This document shows positions 17,083-26,659 of a DNA stretch of 61,859 nt, in pieces. This DNA comes from Bacteroides pyogenes (GTDB lineage: Bacteria > Bacteroidota > Bacteroidia > Bacteroidales > Bacteroidaceae). The stretch covers positions 1-61,859 of the forward strand of contig NZ_JACIDI010000019.1 of the NCBI RefSeq assembly GCF_014196225.1, read 5' to 3'. The notes below the pieces were generated by a model. The model saw only the letters and a list, made by a program, of their open reading frames with translations. It had not been told where the DNA came from and did not search any database. Both the position numbers and the translations under genes were made by a program. Every line of letters begins with the position of its first letter. Positions within the stretch are counted from its first letter, which is position 1.

Positions 17083-19586
17083 TTATTTTTCGGGATTGCG
17101 CTTGCTTTCGGCAAGCCGTTTGATAGCCAGTTCGAGGTTGCCGCCCAACTTTTCAGACAAGGTGAAAAGTTCCATCTTTTCCGTTTCTTCCGTTGTGAAC
17201 GTGTAATATTCTTCCAAACTCACTTCTGTGGCATATACGGCGGATTGTGTACCGCCTAAGCCTATCCAAACTTCCTTATATTTCCGGTTGGGATGGTTGG
17301 CAAGGTTGATGGAAAGCACCTGTGAACGTTCCTTGTCGGTCAGTCCCAAAAGGTTCTGTATGCTATCGAATTTATTAAGGTACTTCCGTTGGTCGAGCAG
17401 GATTTTACAATCCGAATTGTTTATAATACTCTCTTTTACAATGGGTGAGGAAATAATATCTTCGACCTCTTGGGTAACAACAATCGCTTCGCCGAAATAC
17501 TTTCTAACCGTTTTGTAAAGGTATTTTATGTAATCCGCCATATTCGCTGATGCAATCGCTTTCCATGCTTCTTCAATTAATATTAATTTCCTGATACCCT
17601 TTAATTTACGCATCTTATTAATGAACACTTCCATGATGATAATCGTAGTAATCGGGAACAGGATTTTATGGTCTTTGATATTATCCAACTCAAAGACAAT
17701 GAAACGTTTATGTAGTAAATCAAGTTCCTTGTCGGAGTTCAGCAGGTAGTCGTATTCACCGCCACGATAGTAAGGTTCTAATACATTCAGAAAGTTGTCT
17801 ATATCGAAATCCTTTTCCCGGACGTTCTTTTCTTGCAGGTGCGCCCGGTAGTCATTCCTCACATACTCGTAGAACGTATTGAAGCAGGGAGTAACGGAAC
17901 TGTCTTTGGTAATCAGTCCGATATAGGAGCTAACAGCGTTCGACAAAGCCACTTCTTCCGCCCGTGTGGGTGCTTCATCGTCCCTTTTCCACAGGGTCAG
18001 GATAAGCGTTTTGATACTCTCTTTCTTCTCAATGTCAAATACCCCATCCTCTACATAGAAAGGATTGAACGCTATCGGGTTTTCAGTGGTATAGGTAAAG
18101 TAAATCCCATCTTCCCCGTGCGTTTTCCGGTTTATCATTTCACACAAACCTAAATAACTGTTTCCGGTATCAACCAACAGCACATGTGCATTTTGTTCAT
18201 AATACTGGCGTACCATGTGGTTGGTAAAGAATGACTTGCCGCTACCACTCGGCCCAAGTATGAACTTGTTGCGATTGGTAATGATACCCCGTTTCATGGG
18301 TAAGTCTGAAATATCAATGTGCAACGGCTTTCCCGTGACCCTATCCACCATCTTGATACCAAAGGGAGAAAGCGAACTTTTGTAGTTCGTTTCTTCGGTG
18401 AACAGGCAAAGAGCCTGTTCGATGAATGTATAGAAACTTTCTTCCGCCGGAAAGTCCGCCTGATTACCGGGTATGCCCGCCCAAAACAGGGTCGGCGTGT
18501 CGGTGGTGTTATGGCGTGGCTTGCACTCCATAAGTGCGAGCTGTGACCCCACATCATTTTTAATGTGTTTGAGTTCGTCCCGGTCATCACTCCACGCCAT
18601 GATATTGCAATGGCATCGCACGGAGATAAGCCCCTGCGAATGGGCTTCGTTCAAATATTCCTCTATCCAAGACTTGTTAATCTGATTGGCACGGCTGTAT
18701 TTGGAAAGGGAGTGCATATTGCGAGCCATCTTTTCAAACTGTTTCAGATTCTCCGTATGGTCGTCAATGAAGATATACTGGTTATAGATATGGTTACAGG
18801 AGAGTAGCACACCCACCGGGGAAGCGAATGACAAACGGCAGTCGCTCCGATCGGTGGATAGCTTTTCATAGCGGGTATCTGTTCCCACCTTGCCCGGCAT
18901 ATCTTCCGCATCCGAAAGGGTATGCAAACAAAGAATATCGTCACCGATCCGCATATCTTCGGCATTCAGTTGAATATCTTTCAGTGTGGTGGTGTCGGTC
19001 TGTGAGAGTGAAAAGTATTTCTCCACGATACCCGCCGTTTTCCTTGTTCCGGTTATCTCGTCCGAGTTCAGGCGGGTAAGGGTAATGAAACCGCTATCGT
19101 TCATAATACTTTCAAACTGCCCCACCGCTTCAAGAAACTTTGTGACCGTTTCCTTGTCCTTTATCTCTTTGGGGACAAGGAAGCCCCGGCAGAGGGTGGA
19201 AAAATTACTCTGCATCCGGCTACGTTCCTTTGTCGTTTTCGTCAGGAACAGGTAACAGGTATGGTTTAAGAACGGTCGTTCATTGAAATGCCGTTCAAAG
19301 GAACGGGAAAGGAAACTCAAATCATCCTTTTGGATGTCAGGCGTATAGTTCTCTTTGATGAACCAGTCCTGTTTATGTACGATGCTGTAATCGGGCAGCA
19401 CCTTTACCGCCTTGTTCCAAGCGGAATGTATCGCTTCGTATTCGGCTGCCGTGACGGTGAACAGTTCGGGCAGTTCAACCCGGAACGCCACCGTTATGTC
19501 GGCATCTTTGGAAACGATGCACCCGTTTCCACCGTGAACAGTGGAAACTTGTTTTCCAGCGTGGTAGCTTTTAATATATTTCTCAT
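17083..19586 (-). pseudogene. traG: TraG conjugation ATPase (VirB4-like), broken by a one-base frameshift
   Basis: The long frame (802 codons, 17083-19491) holds the VirB4-type ATPase: Walker A GPSGSGKS near residue 395 and Walker B LILIEEAWKAI near 635. It lacks a proper start. The true start is the ATG at 19586 (MRNILKATTLENKFPLFTVE), which overlaps the traF stop as ATGA, but after 20 codons that frame drifts and stops at 19494. Adding one base in the run at 19526-19528 restores the family sequence TVENGCIVSKDADITVAFR across the junction. VirB4 is essential for transfer, so this copy is inactive unless the deletion is a sequencing error or a GTG restart at 19491 works. Confidence 0.88.
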
Positions 19587-19909
19587 TTCGATGCTTGTTT
19601 TAAATGGAATAATCGGGATATGGTTTTTCGGTTGATGATATGGAAAGGGTGGCTTTTGCGTGCGGACAATTTCATTAACCCGTGCGTCCCGTACTTTTCG
19701 TTTAACCGGAATGTGAGCCACACAAGCAGCGTTGCCGAAGTAACGCCGAAGATGATGCACACCCACTGGTTGATACCCACCATGTACATGATGATGAAAA
19801 GCACGAACAGGGCTAACAGCCCGCCCGCAAAAATGAAAAGATATTGACTTTTCAACCCCCGAAACTCAACTGGCTTACCTATTCCCCTGTTAATCGGATA
19901 GTCTGCCAT
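19583..19909 (-). CDS. traF: TraF / DUF4133 (VirB3-like)
   Basis: A 108-residue protein starting MADYPINRGIGKPVEFRGLK, with two adjacent membrane helices (about 22-45 and 48-68) and the tail LNEKYGTHGLMKLSARK. This is DUF4133, equivalent to VirB3. The start at 19909 is chosen by the family's conserved beginning, and it follows traE by 11 bases. Its stop overlaps the traG ATG. Confidence 0.92.
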   Translation of the reverse strand: MADYPINRGIGKPVEFRGLKSQYLFIFAGGLLALFVLFIIMYMVGINQWVCIIFGVTSATLLVWLTFRLNEKYGTHGLMKLSARKSHPFHIINRKTISRLFHLKQASK

Positions 19910-19920
19910 AGTCCGTTCTT

Positions 19921-20217
19921 TTAGAGGAAGAATGAACGTAGGATGGTGGCAGCGACAATCAGGAAGATACACGCACCGAACCACGAAGCCGCCGTTTTAC
20001 TGGTATCAGGGTCGCCCGAAGAAAATTTTCCATACACTTTTACGCCACCAATCAATCCGACAACCGCACCGATAGCGTAAATTAATTTTGTCGCCGGGTC
20101 GAAATAACTGGTTACCATGTTGGTAGCTTCTGTAATACCCGCCATGCCGTTACCCTGTGCAAAAGCGGAGGATGCAGCCCAAAGAACGGCTGCCGAAAAG
20201 AGAACTTTCTTTTTCAT
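19921..20217 (-). CDS. traE: TraE / DUF4134 (VirB2-like)
   Basis: A 98-residue protein with signal MKKKVLFSAAVLWAASSAFAQ, two membrane helices, and YAIGAVVGLIGGVKVYGKFSSGD between them, as in DUF4134. It is a pilin-like (VirB2) component. The upstream codons in frame are not part of the family, so the ATG at 20217 is used. Confidence 0.92.
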   Translation of the reverse strand: MKKKVLFSAAVLWAASSAFAQGNGMAGITEATNMVTSYFDPATKLIYAIGAVVGLIGGVKVYGKFSSGDPDTSKTAASWFGACIFLIVAATILRSFFL

Positions 20218-20384
20218 TATAAATACATTGATTTTTAAATTGCCGGACGGTTGGATAGTCCGCCCGGCGGAGTGATTAATAATTGAATTTTTGTGGTTGC
20301 GGGGAGTGTTCCCCATGTTCTAAAAGGTTTGCTTTTTAACCGTAATCTCTTTGTTTCATCATCTTACTTATTTAAAGTTTACCA

Positions 20385-20999
20385 TTAAAGAAAATCGTTC
20401 ATGTCAAAGGCTGCCATTTCATCATTTCCGGCAGCCGGAACAGTGACGGGTACGGGTATCTCATGCTTTTGTAAAAGTTCCGCCACCCGTGACCTGCCCC
20501 CGTTAATCTGTTCCACCAGTGAATGAAACAGGTTTGTTTCCGTCCGGCAGATGGTCTGAACGGCTTGCCGTTCCTCTCTTTCGGTCGCTTGTTCCACCTG
20601 AATGACTTGTACCATTTGCACCAGTTCCCCCAGCGTGATACCCTGTGCCATTTCCGGCTCACTGTCCCCCATGTAACAGGCGATTTCTTCCGCTTCGATT
20701 TCGTCCGGCGAAACATCCGTTTCTTCCTCTGCTTCATCGCTTTGCGGGACAAATATAGAAGCATTATCAACCCCTTTTGAAAGGTGTCCTAAGATGTCCC
20801 CGTTTGTCCTCATTTGTCCCATCCGGTAACGACTTGCACCTACAAGAGAATCACCGTTTCCTGTTTTCACAGTCGGTTTGCTTTCCGGTTGTTCCGGCTG
20901 CTTTTTCCTACCCCTAAACCATGTTCCCAAGCTATCCCGGTATCGCCATAAAAAGATGGCATAATACAGGAGTGTTCCGATAATAAACCATTTCAACAT
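20385..20999 (-). CDS. traD: TraD conjugation protein
   Basis: A 204-residue protein with one N-terminal membrane helix (MLKWFIIGTLLYYAIFLW) and a soluble acidic domain (ETDVSPDEIEAEEIACYMGD) ending in a helical region. The layout and place between the DUF3408 gene and traE fit TraD of CTnDOT. The ATG lies one base after the upstream stop. Codons 60-85 contain one of three 10-bp-periodic GGACA arrays (20745-20820). The function is not known. Confidence 0.8.
   Translation of the reverse strand: MLKWFIIGTLLYYAIFLWRYRDSLGTWFRGRKKQPEQPESKPTVKTGNGDSLVGASRYRMGQMRTNGDILGHLSKGVDNASIFVPQSDEAEEETDVSPDEIEAEEIACYMGDSEPEMAQGITLGELVQMVQVIQVEQATEREERQAVQTICRTETNLFHSLVEQINGGRSRVAELLQKHEIPVPVTVPAAGNDEMAAFDMNDFL
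20745..20820 (-). repeat. GGACA 10-bp array, copy A (inside traD)
   Basis: TGTCC occurs on the plus strand at 20785, 20795, 20805 and 20815, exactly 10 bp apart, with an inverted GGACA at 20747. The 76 bp align without gaps with copy B at 22533-22608, differing mainly in a 12-bp stretch. See findings. Confidence 0.7.
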
Positions 21000-21000
21000 A

Positions 21001-21444
21001 TCAGAACGGCTTTTCAAATTTGCTTTCGTACAGTTCGTTTATCTCGTCCTGAAACTGGTCGAAATGCCGGAGCAGGATATTTTCTACATAGCTGCTGACG
21101 GTTGCCTTGCGTCCGCCAATAACGGTTACTATCTTCATCAGCTTTTCGTGTGTGGTACGGCTGACATATAACGGTTGTCGGTCGGTCAAGTCCACCCGCA
21201 TGAAATAGGTTGCCCGGTAATCGCCCGGAGCGTTCTTTTTCCGGCGGGCAGGTTCTTTCACGGTCTTTTCTTCCCTTGCCGTTTCCTGCTTGTCTGTTTT
21301 ATCATCCGGTTTATCCGGTGTTTCTATTTCCGTTTCCATTGCCGCCGACGGCGTTTCCTGTTTCTTCACGGGCAAGCCCTGTGAAATAATCTCTTTCATA
21401 AAATCCTCGTCAATTTGCGGTTTCCCGCCGCTTTGCTTTGCCAT
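21001..21444 (-). CDS. DUF3408 conjugation protein (TraB/TraC-like)
   Basis: A 147-residue protein with a charged, disordered N-terminal half and a C-terminal domain of about 70 residues (YVSRTTHEKLMKIVTVIGGRKATVSSYVENILLRH) that looks like a ribbon-helix-helix DNA-binding fold; this is DUF3408. It follows traA by 4 bases. A ParA-type ATPase with an RHH partner suggests a partition-like or relaxosome-positioning pair. Confidence 0.85.
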   Translation of the reverse strand: MAKQSGGKPQIDEDFMKEIISQGLPVKKQETPSAAMETEIETPDKPDDKTDKQETAREEKTVKEPARRKKNAPGDYRATYFMRVDLTDRQPLYVSRTTHEKLMKIVTVIGGRKATVSSYVENILLRHFDQFQDEINELYESKFEKPF

Positions 21445-21448
21445 ATCG

Positions 21449-22216
21449 TTACAGTTTTATAAGGTATGCGATTTCGGTTATCAGTTCTTCCATGTTGCTG
21501 CCCTTTACCAGCCGTTTGTCCGCCGGGAACAGTGTAGAACGGAACACGGTTTTACGCTGTGCGTCCAGTTCCTTTTTGAATCGTTTCGTGTCCGGGATAA
21601 ATACTTTCATAAGGGGTAGTTCCAATTCCCCGATAGTCTGTTCATACAGGGTGTAGAGGTCTGTTTTTTCCCGTCCATCTACCATGTTCCAAAATAGGTG
21701 CAGCCCTTTCAGCCGGCACGCTTCATTCTTTACCAGCAGTTTATGGATAGCCACCGCAAAGGAAAGGCTGCTTTCCAATACCACCCGGTCGGCGGCTATG
21801 GGGGTGAAAATATAATCCATCCCTGAAAGGGAGTTGATAACGCCCTCACTGTTCACCGTTCCGGGCAGGTCGAAAAAGACCACATCATAATCCGACCCGG
21901 CAGACGCAAGAAATTCATCCGCCGTTTTTATCGCTTCGTCCGGTGAACTGCAAAGCACCGGGTACGCTTTCTTTCCCAGTGTCTTGAACTGGTGAAAGGC
22001 AAGCTGTTTGTAATACTCATCCCCGTTCACCTGTTCGGCATCCCGTTTGCGCATGGCGGAAATGGAATGTTGCGGGTAGTCGCAATCCACGACCGCCACG
22101 TTATGCCCTTTCAGGTAATACAGGTAACTTGCCACCAAGACGGTGAACGTTGTTTTGCCGACCCCGCCCTTTTGGGTGGAGAAAGCTACATACAAGGTTT
22201 CTTTCTTCATTGTCAT
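21449..22216 (-). CDS. traA: TraA, ParA-family ATPase
   Basis: A 255-residue ParA/MinD-type ATPase with the deviant Walker A STQKGGVGKTTF near residue 13, Walker A' VVDCDYPQ and Walker B YDVVFFDLPG. It is the first well-known gene of the tra operon. Its start overlaps the stop of a 99-codon frame by 4 bases. ParA proteins on such elements may place the relaxosome or stabilise the circular form. The second ATG (22210, MKKET) could also be the start. Confidence 0.9.
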   Translation of the reverse strand: MTMKKETLYVAFSTQKGGVGKTTFTVLVASYLYYLKGHNVAVVDCDYPQHSISAMRKRDAEQVNGDEYYKQLAFHQFKTLGKKAYPVLCSSPDEAIKTADEFLASAGSDYDVVFFDLPGTVNSEGVINSLSGMDYIFTPIAADRVVLESSLSFAVAIHKLLVKNEACRLKGLHLFWNMVDGREKTDLYTLYEQTIGELELPLMKVFIPDTKRFKKELDAQRKTVFRSTLFPADKRLVKGSNMEELITEIAYLIKL

Positions 22217-22512
22217 TTTGAATTATTGTGATACATCTTTATTTCATTACGTCCGTACAGATTGCCGGATGGTTTTCTTTCGTTCCATGTTGAAAGCACG
22301 AAAGCTGGAAAGATTGTTTCCTTTCTGCAAAGACAGCTTGTTTTCCTTGCAGACAGTTTGTTTTCCCGATTGAATGACTGTTTCCTTTCAATCATTCCAT
22401 CCGGTTTGTTTTCTTGCTCTCCTGAAAGATTGCAATCTTGAAATCTTGTTTTCAAGTTTTCAAATCCGCTTTCTTTCCGTCCGCTTTCCATTACATATTT
22501 CCATCTATCCAT
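22213..22512 (-). CDS. Hypothetical 99-aa protein coupled to traA
   Basis: I do not recognise it. It begins MDRWKYVMESGRKESG, is basic and lysine-rich, and its stop overlaps the traA start as ATGA, the main sign that it is translated. The DNA has unusual runs of TTTCC/GGAAA and several short inverted repeats (for example around 22428-22440), so it may instead be a structured leader of the tra operon. The longer frame to 22581 runs into the repeat array and is unlikely. Confidence 0.45.
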   Translation of the reverse strand: MDRWKYVMESGRKESGFENLKTRFQDCNLSGEQENKPDGMIERKQSFNRENKLSARKTSCLCRKETIFPAFVLSTWNERKPSGNLYGRNEIKMYHNNSK

Positions 22513-22532
22513 ATTGCTTTCTTTCTTAAATC

Positions 22533-22608
22533 CGGGACAAATAAACGTAGAAAAACAACCCCTTTTGAAAGGTGTCCTCAAATGTCCCCGTTTGTCTTCA
22601 CTTGTCCT
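22533..22608 (-). repeat. GGACA 10-bp array, copy B (tra operon upstream region)
   Basis: TGTCC or TGTCT at 22573, 22583, 22593 and 22603 on the plus strand, exactly 10 bp apart, with inverted GGACA at 22535. It lies directly upstream of the tra operon and reads in its direction on the minus strand. Copies A (20745) and C (30945) are related. Confidence 0.75.
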
Positions 22609-22612
22609 ATAA

Positions 22613-22870
22613 CTTGCTATTTCACAGTATTTTTAATACCCGTTACTTTGCAACCGAAAGGTATCGGTCAGGCTAACCAAGCCCCCGAAACCGGGAGCGT
22701 TCCAATCTCCGCTAACCCCAATCCATCGGTAGATGGATTTTTATTTGCACTGGCAAATAGCAAGGTGTGTTCTAAGCAGCTTGAAATTCTTTCAGCAGCT
22801 TTGAACGCCTTGCCCGGACGAAGCCGGGACATGGGTCACTCCGAAGTCGTAACCCTTTAAAAAAAGAAGC
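22613..22870. other. Putative origin of transfer (oriT)
   Basis: This gene-free stretch lies between the divergent tra and mob operons, where oriT of related elements is found. It has two adjacent perfect hairpins, AATCCATC-GGTA-GATGGATT (22720-22739) and ATTTGC-ACTG-GCAAAT (22743-22758). It also has two copies of GCTAACC (about 22673 and 22711) flanking a C-rich segment. The nick site cannot be assigned from the sequence alone. Confidence 0.55.
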
Positions 22871-23308
22871 ATGAAACAGAAAAATGAAAATGCGTCCCGT
22901 CCGGGTGGCGCAGGACGAAAGCCCAAAGCAGACCCGGCAGTGTTCAGGTACTCTATCAGCTTCAATGCGATAGACCACGCCCGCTTTTTGGCATTGTTCG
23001 ACCAGTCGGGTATGCGCACGAAAGCGCATTTTATCACCGCCCGCATCTTCGGCGAACCGTTCAAGGTGATAAAAATCGACAAGGCGGCAGTCGAATATTA
23101 TATCCGGCTGACCGCTTTATATTCCCAGTACAGGGGTATCGCCGTGAATTATAATCAGGTGGTAAAGGCTCTCAATACCAATTTTTCAGAGAAGAAAGCA
23201 CTCGCATTTCTCTATAAACTGGAAAAGGCAACGATGGAACTTGCCGACCTGAACCGCCAAATTATTGAACTGACCCGTGAATTTGAAACAAGATGGTTGC
23301 AAAGATAA
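22871..23308 (+). CDS. mobA: MobA, relaxosome accessory protein
   Basis: A 145-residue basic protein with an N-terminal GGAGRKPKADPAVFRYSISF segment and an RHH-like DNA-binding part, followed by a helical C-terminus. It fits the MobA (MobC-like) accessory that helps the relaxase bind oriT. It starts next to the putative oriT and overlaps mobB by 16 bases. Confidence 0.88.
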   Translation: MKQKNENASRPGGAGRKPKADPAVFRYSISFNAIDHARFLALFDQSGMRTKAHFITARIFGEPFKVIKIDKAAVEYYIRLTALYSQYRGIAVNYNQVVKALNTNFSEKKALAFLYKLEKATMELADLNRQIIELTREFETRWLQR

Positions 23309-24531
23309 GCGTAGGCAGTTCCCTGTTCGGTGCGCTTTCCTACAACCAAAACAAGGTGGACGAAGAACAGGGAAAGGTACTTTTAAGTAACCGGATGTTC
23401 GAGAGCGAGGATGGAAATTTCAGCATCCGGCGTTGTATGGAATGTTTCGATATGCACCTGCCCGCAGACCTGAAAACGGAAAAACCGATTATCCATATCT
23501 CCCTGAACCCGCATCCGGACGATGTACTTTCCGATAGCCAGCTTGGGGACATCGCTAAAGAGTATATGGATAAGTTGGGGTACGGCAACCAGCCGTATAT
23601 GGTGTACAAGCACGAAGATATTGCAAGGCATCATATACATATAGTTTCCATCCGGGTGGATGATATGGGCAAAAAGATAAATGACAAGTTCGAGCATATC
23701 CGCAGCAAACAAATCACCTGTGAACTGGAACAGAAGTATGGTCTGCATCCGGCAGAGAAGAGACAAGCAACCGAACGCCCCGAACTTAAAAAGGTGGATT
23801 ACCGGGCAGGGGACGTAAAGCACCAGTTATCCAATACGGTGAAAGCCCTTGTGAGCAGTTACTGCTTTCAAAGTTTTACCGAGTACAAAGCCCTGCTATC
23901 TATATATAATGTACAAGCGGAGGAAGTGAAAGGGGAAGTGAACGAAAAACCCTATAACGGCATTGTCTATTCGGCAACCAATGACAAAGGGGAGAAACAG
24001 GGAAACCCGTTCAAATCTTCCTCTTTGGGAAAGTCGGTAGGTTACGAAGCCATCCAAAGGCACATCAAGAAATCCGCAAAGGACATTCAGGACAAGAACC
24101 TGAAAGAGCGTACCCGCCGGACGGTCGGCGCAGTGATGAAATCCGCCCGCAATCGGGAACGGTTTATTACGAACTTGAAAGGGAAAGGCATAGATGTACT
24201 GTTCCGGCAGAACGATACGGGCAGGATATACGGTGTAACATTCATCGACCATGAAAACCGTACCGCCCTGAACGGGTCACGGTTGGGAAAAGACTTTTCC
24301 GCCAATGTGTTCAACGACCTGTTTACTGGCTCCCGCAGTTTGACGGGAAACAGTAAACAGGAAACGCAGGAACACGTACCGGAATTTAACCCGACCGGAC
24401 ACTTTTCAAATACAGACAAAGCCATTGCGGGACTGTTCAGCCTGTTTTCCGGTGGTGACGATACGCCACCCGACAACCGACAAGTTCCACCACCCCAAAA
24501 GAAAAAGAAGAAGAAACAAAAACGTATTTAG
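23293..24531 (+). CDS. mobB: MobB relaxase
   Basis: A 412-residue relaxase of the MobA/VirD2 family. The histidine triad is visible in KHEDIARHHIHIVSIRVDD near residue 110-128, and YMVYKHED precedes it. The N-terminus (MVAKISVGSSLFGALSY) supplies the likely catalytic tyrosine. The C-terminus is basic, with a polylysine tail. It nicks oriT and pilots the strand. It overlaps mobA and is 20 bases before mobC. Confidence 0.92.
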   Translation: MVAKISVGSSLFGALSYNQNKVDEEQGKVLLSNRMFESEDGNFSIRRCMECFDMHLPADLKTEKPIIHISLNPHPDDVLSDSQLGDIAKEYMDKLGYGNQPYMVYKHEDIARHHIHIVSIRVDDMGKKINDKFEHIRSKQITCELEQKYGLHPAEKRQATERPELKKVDYRAGDVKHQLSNTVKALVSSYCFQSFTEYKALLSIYNVQAEEVKGEVNEKPYNGIVYSATNDKGEKQGNPFKSSSLGKSVGYEAIQRHIKKSAKDIQDKNLKERTRRTVGAVMKSARNRERFITNLKGKGIDVLFRQNDTGRIYGVTFIDHENRTALNGSRLGKDFSANVFNDLFTGSRSLTGNSKQETQEHVPEFNPTGHFSNTDKAIAGLFSLFSGGDDTPPDNRQVPPPQKKKKKKQKRI

Positions 24532-24551
24532 TAATCCTAAAAATTTCAATT

Positions 24552-26561
24552 ATGCAGAATGAAGATGATTTAAGGGGACTTGCAAAGGTCATGGACTTTA
24601 TGCGGGCAATCAGTATTTTATTTGTAGTGATAAACATTTACTGGTTTTGTTACCAGTCGTTCCGGGAGTGGGGTATTAATATCGGGGTAGTCGATAAAAT
24701 CCTGCTGAACTTCCAGCGTACCGCCGGGCTGTTCTCCAATATCCTGTACACCAAACTTTTTTCGGTGGTGTTCCTTGCGCTTTCCTGTTTGGGTACAAAA
24801 GGAGTGAAAGAGGAAAAAATCACATGGAATAAGATTTATGTGTTCCTGACAATCGGTTTTATCCTGTTTTTCCTGAATTGGTGGCTGTTGGTTATGCCGT
24901 TGCCACTGGCGGCAAACACGGCATTGTATATCTTTACCATGACAGCCGGGTATCTTTCCCTGTTGGCTGCCGGAGTATGGATTTCCCGCCTGTTGAAAAA
25001 TAACCTGATGGATGACGTGTTTAATACCGAGAATGAAAGCTTTGCACAGGAAACACGCTTGATAGAAAACGAGTATTCCATCAACCTGCCGACACGGTTC
25101 TACTACAAAAAGAAATGGAATGACGGATGGATAAACGTTGTAAACCCGTTCAGGGCAAGCATGGTTTTAGGCACACCCGGTTCGGGAAAATCGTATGCGA
25201 TAGTCAATAATTACATAAAACAGCAAATCGAAAAAGGCTTTGCTGTTTATATTTATGACTACAAATTTCCTGACCTTTCGGAGATAGCTTACAATCACTT
25301 AATCAGTCATTTAGACGGGTATAAGGTGAAGCCTAAATTCTACATGATTAACTTTGACGACCCACGTAAAAGCCACCGATGCAACCCGATAAATCCGGCG
25401 TTTATGACGGACATATCAGACGCATACGAAGCCAGTTATACAATCATGTTAAATTTGAACCGCAGTTGGATAACCAAGCAGGGAGATTTCTTTGTGGAAA
25501 GCCCGATTATCCTGCTCGCTTCTATAATATGGTTTTTGAAAATCTATCAGGGTGGCAAGTATTGTACATTTCCGCACGCCATTGAATTTCTGAACAAGAA
25601 ATATGCCGATACGTTCACAATTTTAACCAGTTATCCCGAACTGGAAAACTACCTTTCACCGTTCATGGACGCATGGGAATCGAATGCGCAAGACCAGTTG
25701 CAGGGGCAGCTTGCAAGTGCTAAAATCCCGCTTTCAAGGATGATTTCACCCGCCTTATATTGGGTAATGACAGGTGATGATTTTTCACTGGATATAAACA
25801 ACCCGAAAGAACCTAAGATATTGGTAGTAGGCAACAATCCCGACCGCCAAAATATCTATTCCTGTGCTTTGGGACTGTATAATTCCCGTATCGTGAAACT
25901 GATAAACAAGAAGCACCAACTCAAAAGTTCCGTGATAATTGACGAGTTGCCGACAGTATATCTTCGGGGACTGGATAACCTGATAGCAACGGCACGAAGC
26001 AACAAGGTTGCGGTCTGTTTGGGCTTTCAGGATTTCAGCCAGTTACGCCGGGATTATGGGGACAGGGAAAGCAAAGTAATTGAAAATACAGTGGGTAATA
26101 TCTTTTCCGGTCAGGTGGTTTCTGAAACGGCAAAAACGCTTTCAGACCGTTTCGGAAAGGTACTGCAAAAACGGCAAAGCATGACTATTAACCGGAATGA
26201 CAAATCAACCTCTATCAGCACGCAGATGGATAGCCTGATACCACCCAGTAAAATATCCAATCTCACACAGGGTATGTTCGTGGGGGCAGTCAGTGACAAC
26301 TTCGATGAACGCATCGAGCAAAAAATATTCCATGCGGAAATTGTGGTGGATAACGAGAAAGTGAAGCGGGAAACAGCCAGTTACAAGAAACTGCCCCAAA
26401 TAATAGATTTCCGGGACGAGGACGGGAACGACCGGATGCAGGAAGAAATACAGGCAAATTACAACCGGGTCAAGCAGGAAGTCCAGCAGATTGTAGAGGA
26501 TGAAATCACCCGTATAAAAAATGACCCTGAATTACGGTATTTGATAAAGGATGAGAACTAA
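24552..26561 (+). CDS. mobC: MobC, type IV coupling protein
   Basis: A 669-residue VirD4/TraG-type coupling ATPase. Up to four membrane segments lie in the first 150 residues. Walker A GTPGSGKS is near residue 211 and Walker B SVIIDELPTVYL near 460, followed by LGFQDFSQLRRDYG. It brings the relaxase-DNA complex to the secretion channel. The usual name on CTnDOT-type elements is MobC. Confidence 0.93.
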   Translation: MQNEDDLRGLAKVMDFMRAISILFVVINIYWFCYQSFREWGINIGVVDKILLNFQRTAGLFSNILYTKLFSVVFLALSCLGTKGVKEEKITWNKIYVFLTIGFILFFLNWWLLVMPLPLAANTALYIFTMTAGYLSLLAAGVWISRLLKNNLMDDVFNTENESFAQETRLIENEYSINLPTRFYYKKKWNDGWINVVNPFRASMVLGTPGSGKSYAIVNNYIKQQIEKGFAVYIYDYKFPDLSEIAYNHLISHLDGYKVKPKFYMINFDDPRKSHRCNPINPAFMTDISDAYEASYTIMLNLNRSWITKQGDFFVESPIILLASIIWFLKIYQGGKYCTFPHAIEFLNKKYADTFTILTSYPELENYLSPFMDAWESNAQDQLQGQLASAKIPLSRMISPALYWVMTGDDFSLDINNPKEPKILVVGNNPDRQNIYSCALGLYNSRIVKLINKKHQLKSSVIIDELPTVYLRGLDNLIATARSNKVAVCLGFQDFSQLRRDYGDRESKVIENTVGNIFSGQVVSETAKTLSDRFGKVLQKRQSMTINRNDKSTSISTQMDSLIPPSKISNLTQGMFVGAVSDNFDERIEQKIFHAEIVVDNEKVKRETASYKKLPQIIDFRDEDGNDRMQEEIQANYNRVKQEVQQIVEDEITRIKNDPELRYLIKDEN

Positions 26562-26567
26562 AATATA

Positions 26568-26611
26568 TACCCCAATTTTCCAACTAATAACTGGAAAACT
26601 GGGGTACTTTT
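26568..26611 (+). terminator. Intrinsic terminator after mobC
   Basis: TACCCCAATTTTCCA (26568-26582) pairs with TGGAAAACTGGGGTA (26592-26606) with one mismatch, followed by CTTTT. Confidence 0.75.
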
Positions 26612-26659
26612 AGTATGTTGATTATTTCTGCAACTGATGATTGTAGATTATGTCAAACT

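Noticed and set aside
17083..19491. traG as an intact gene starting at GTG 19491
   Set aside because: It would lose the conserved N-terminus, which is still encoded one frame away and joined to traF by ATGA.
12690..20300. Repeated ATTGAAATTTTTGTGGTTG-like strings near traN, traE and after topB
   Set aside because: Short, A+T-rich and imperfect. They could be leader sequence, but chance is not excluded.
22512..22581. Longer start for the 99-aa gene before traA
   Set aside because: The extra codons fall in the GGACA array, whose bases are explained by the repeat.
22720..22758. CRISPR-like repeat unit
   Set aside because: The two hairpins differ in sequence and there is no spacer array. No CRISPR was seen in the window.
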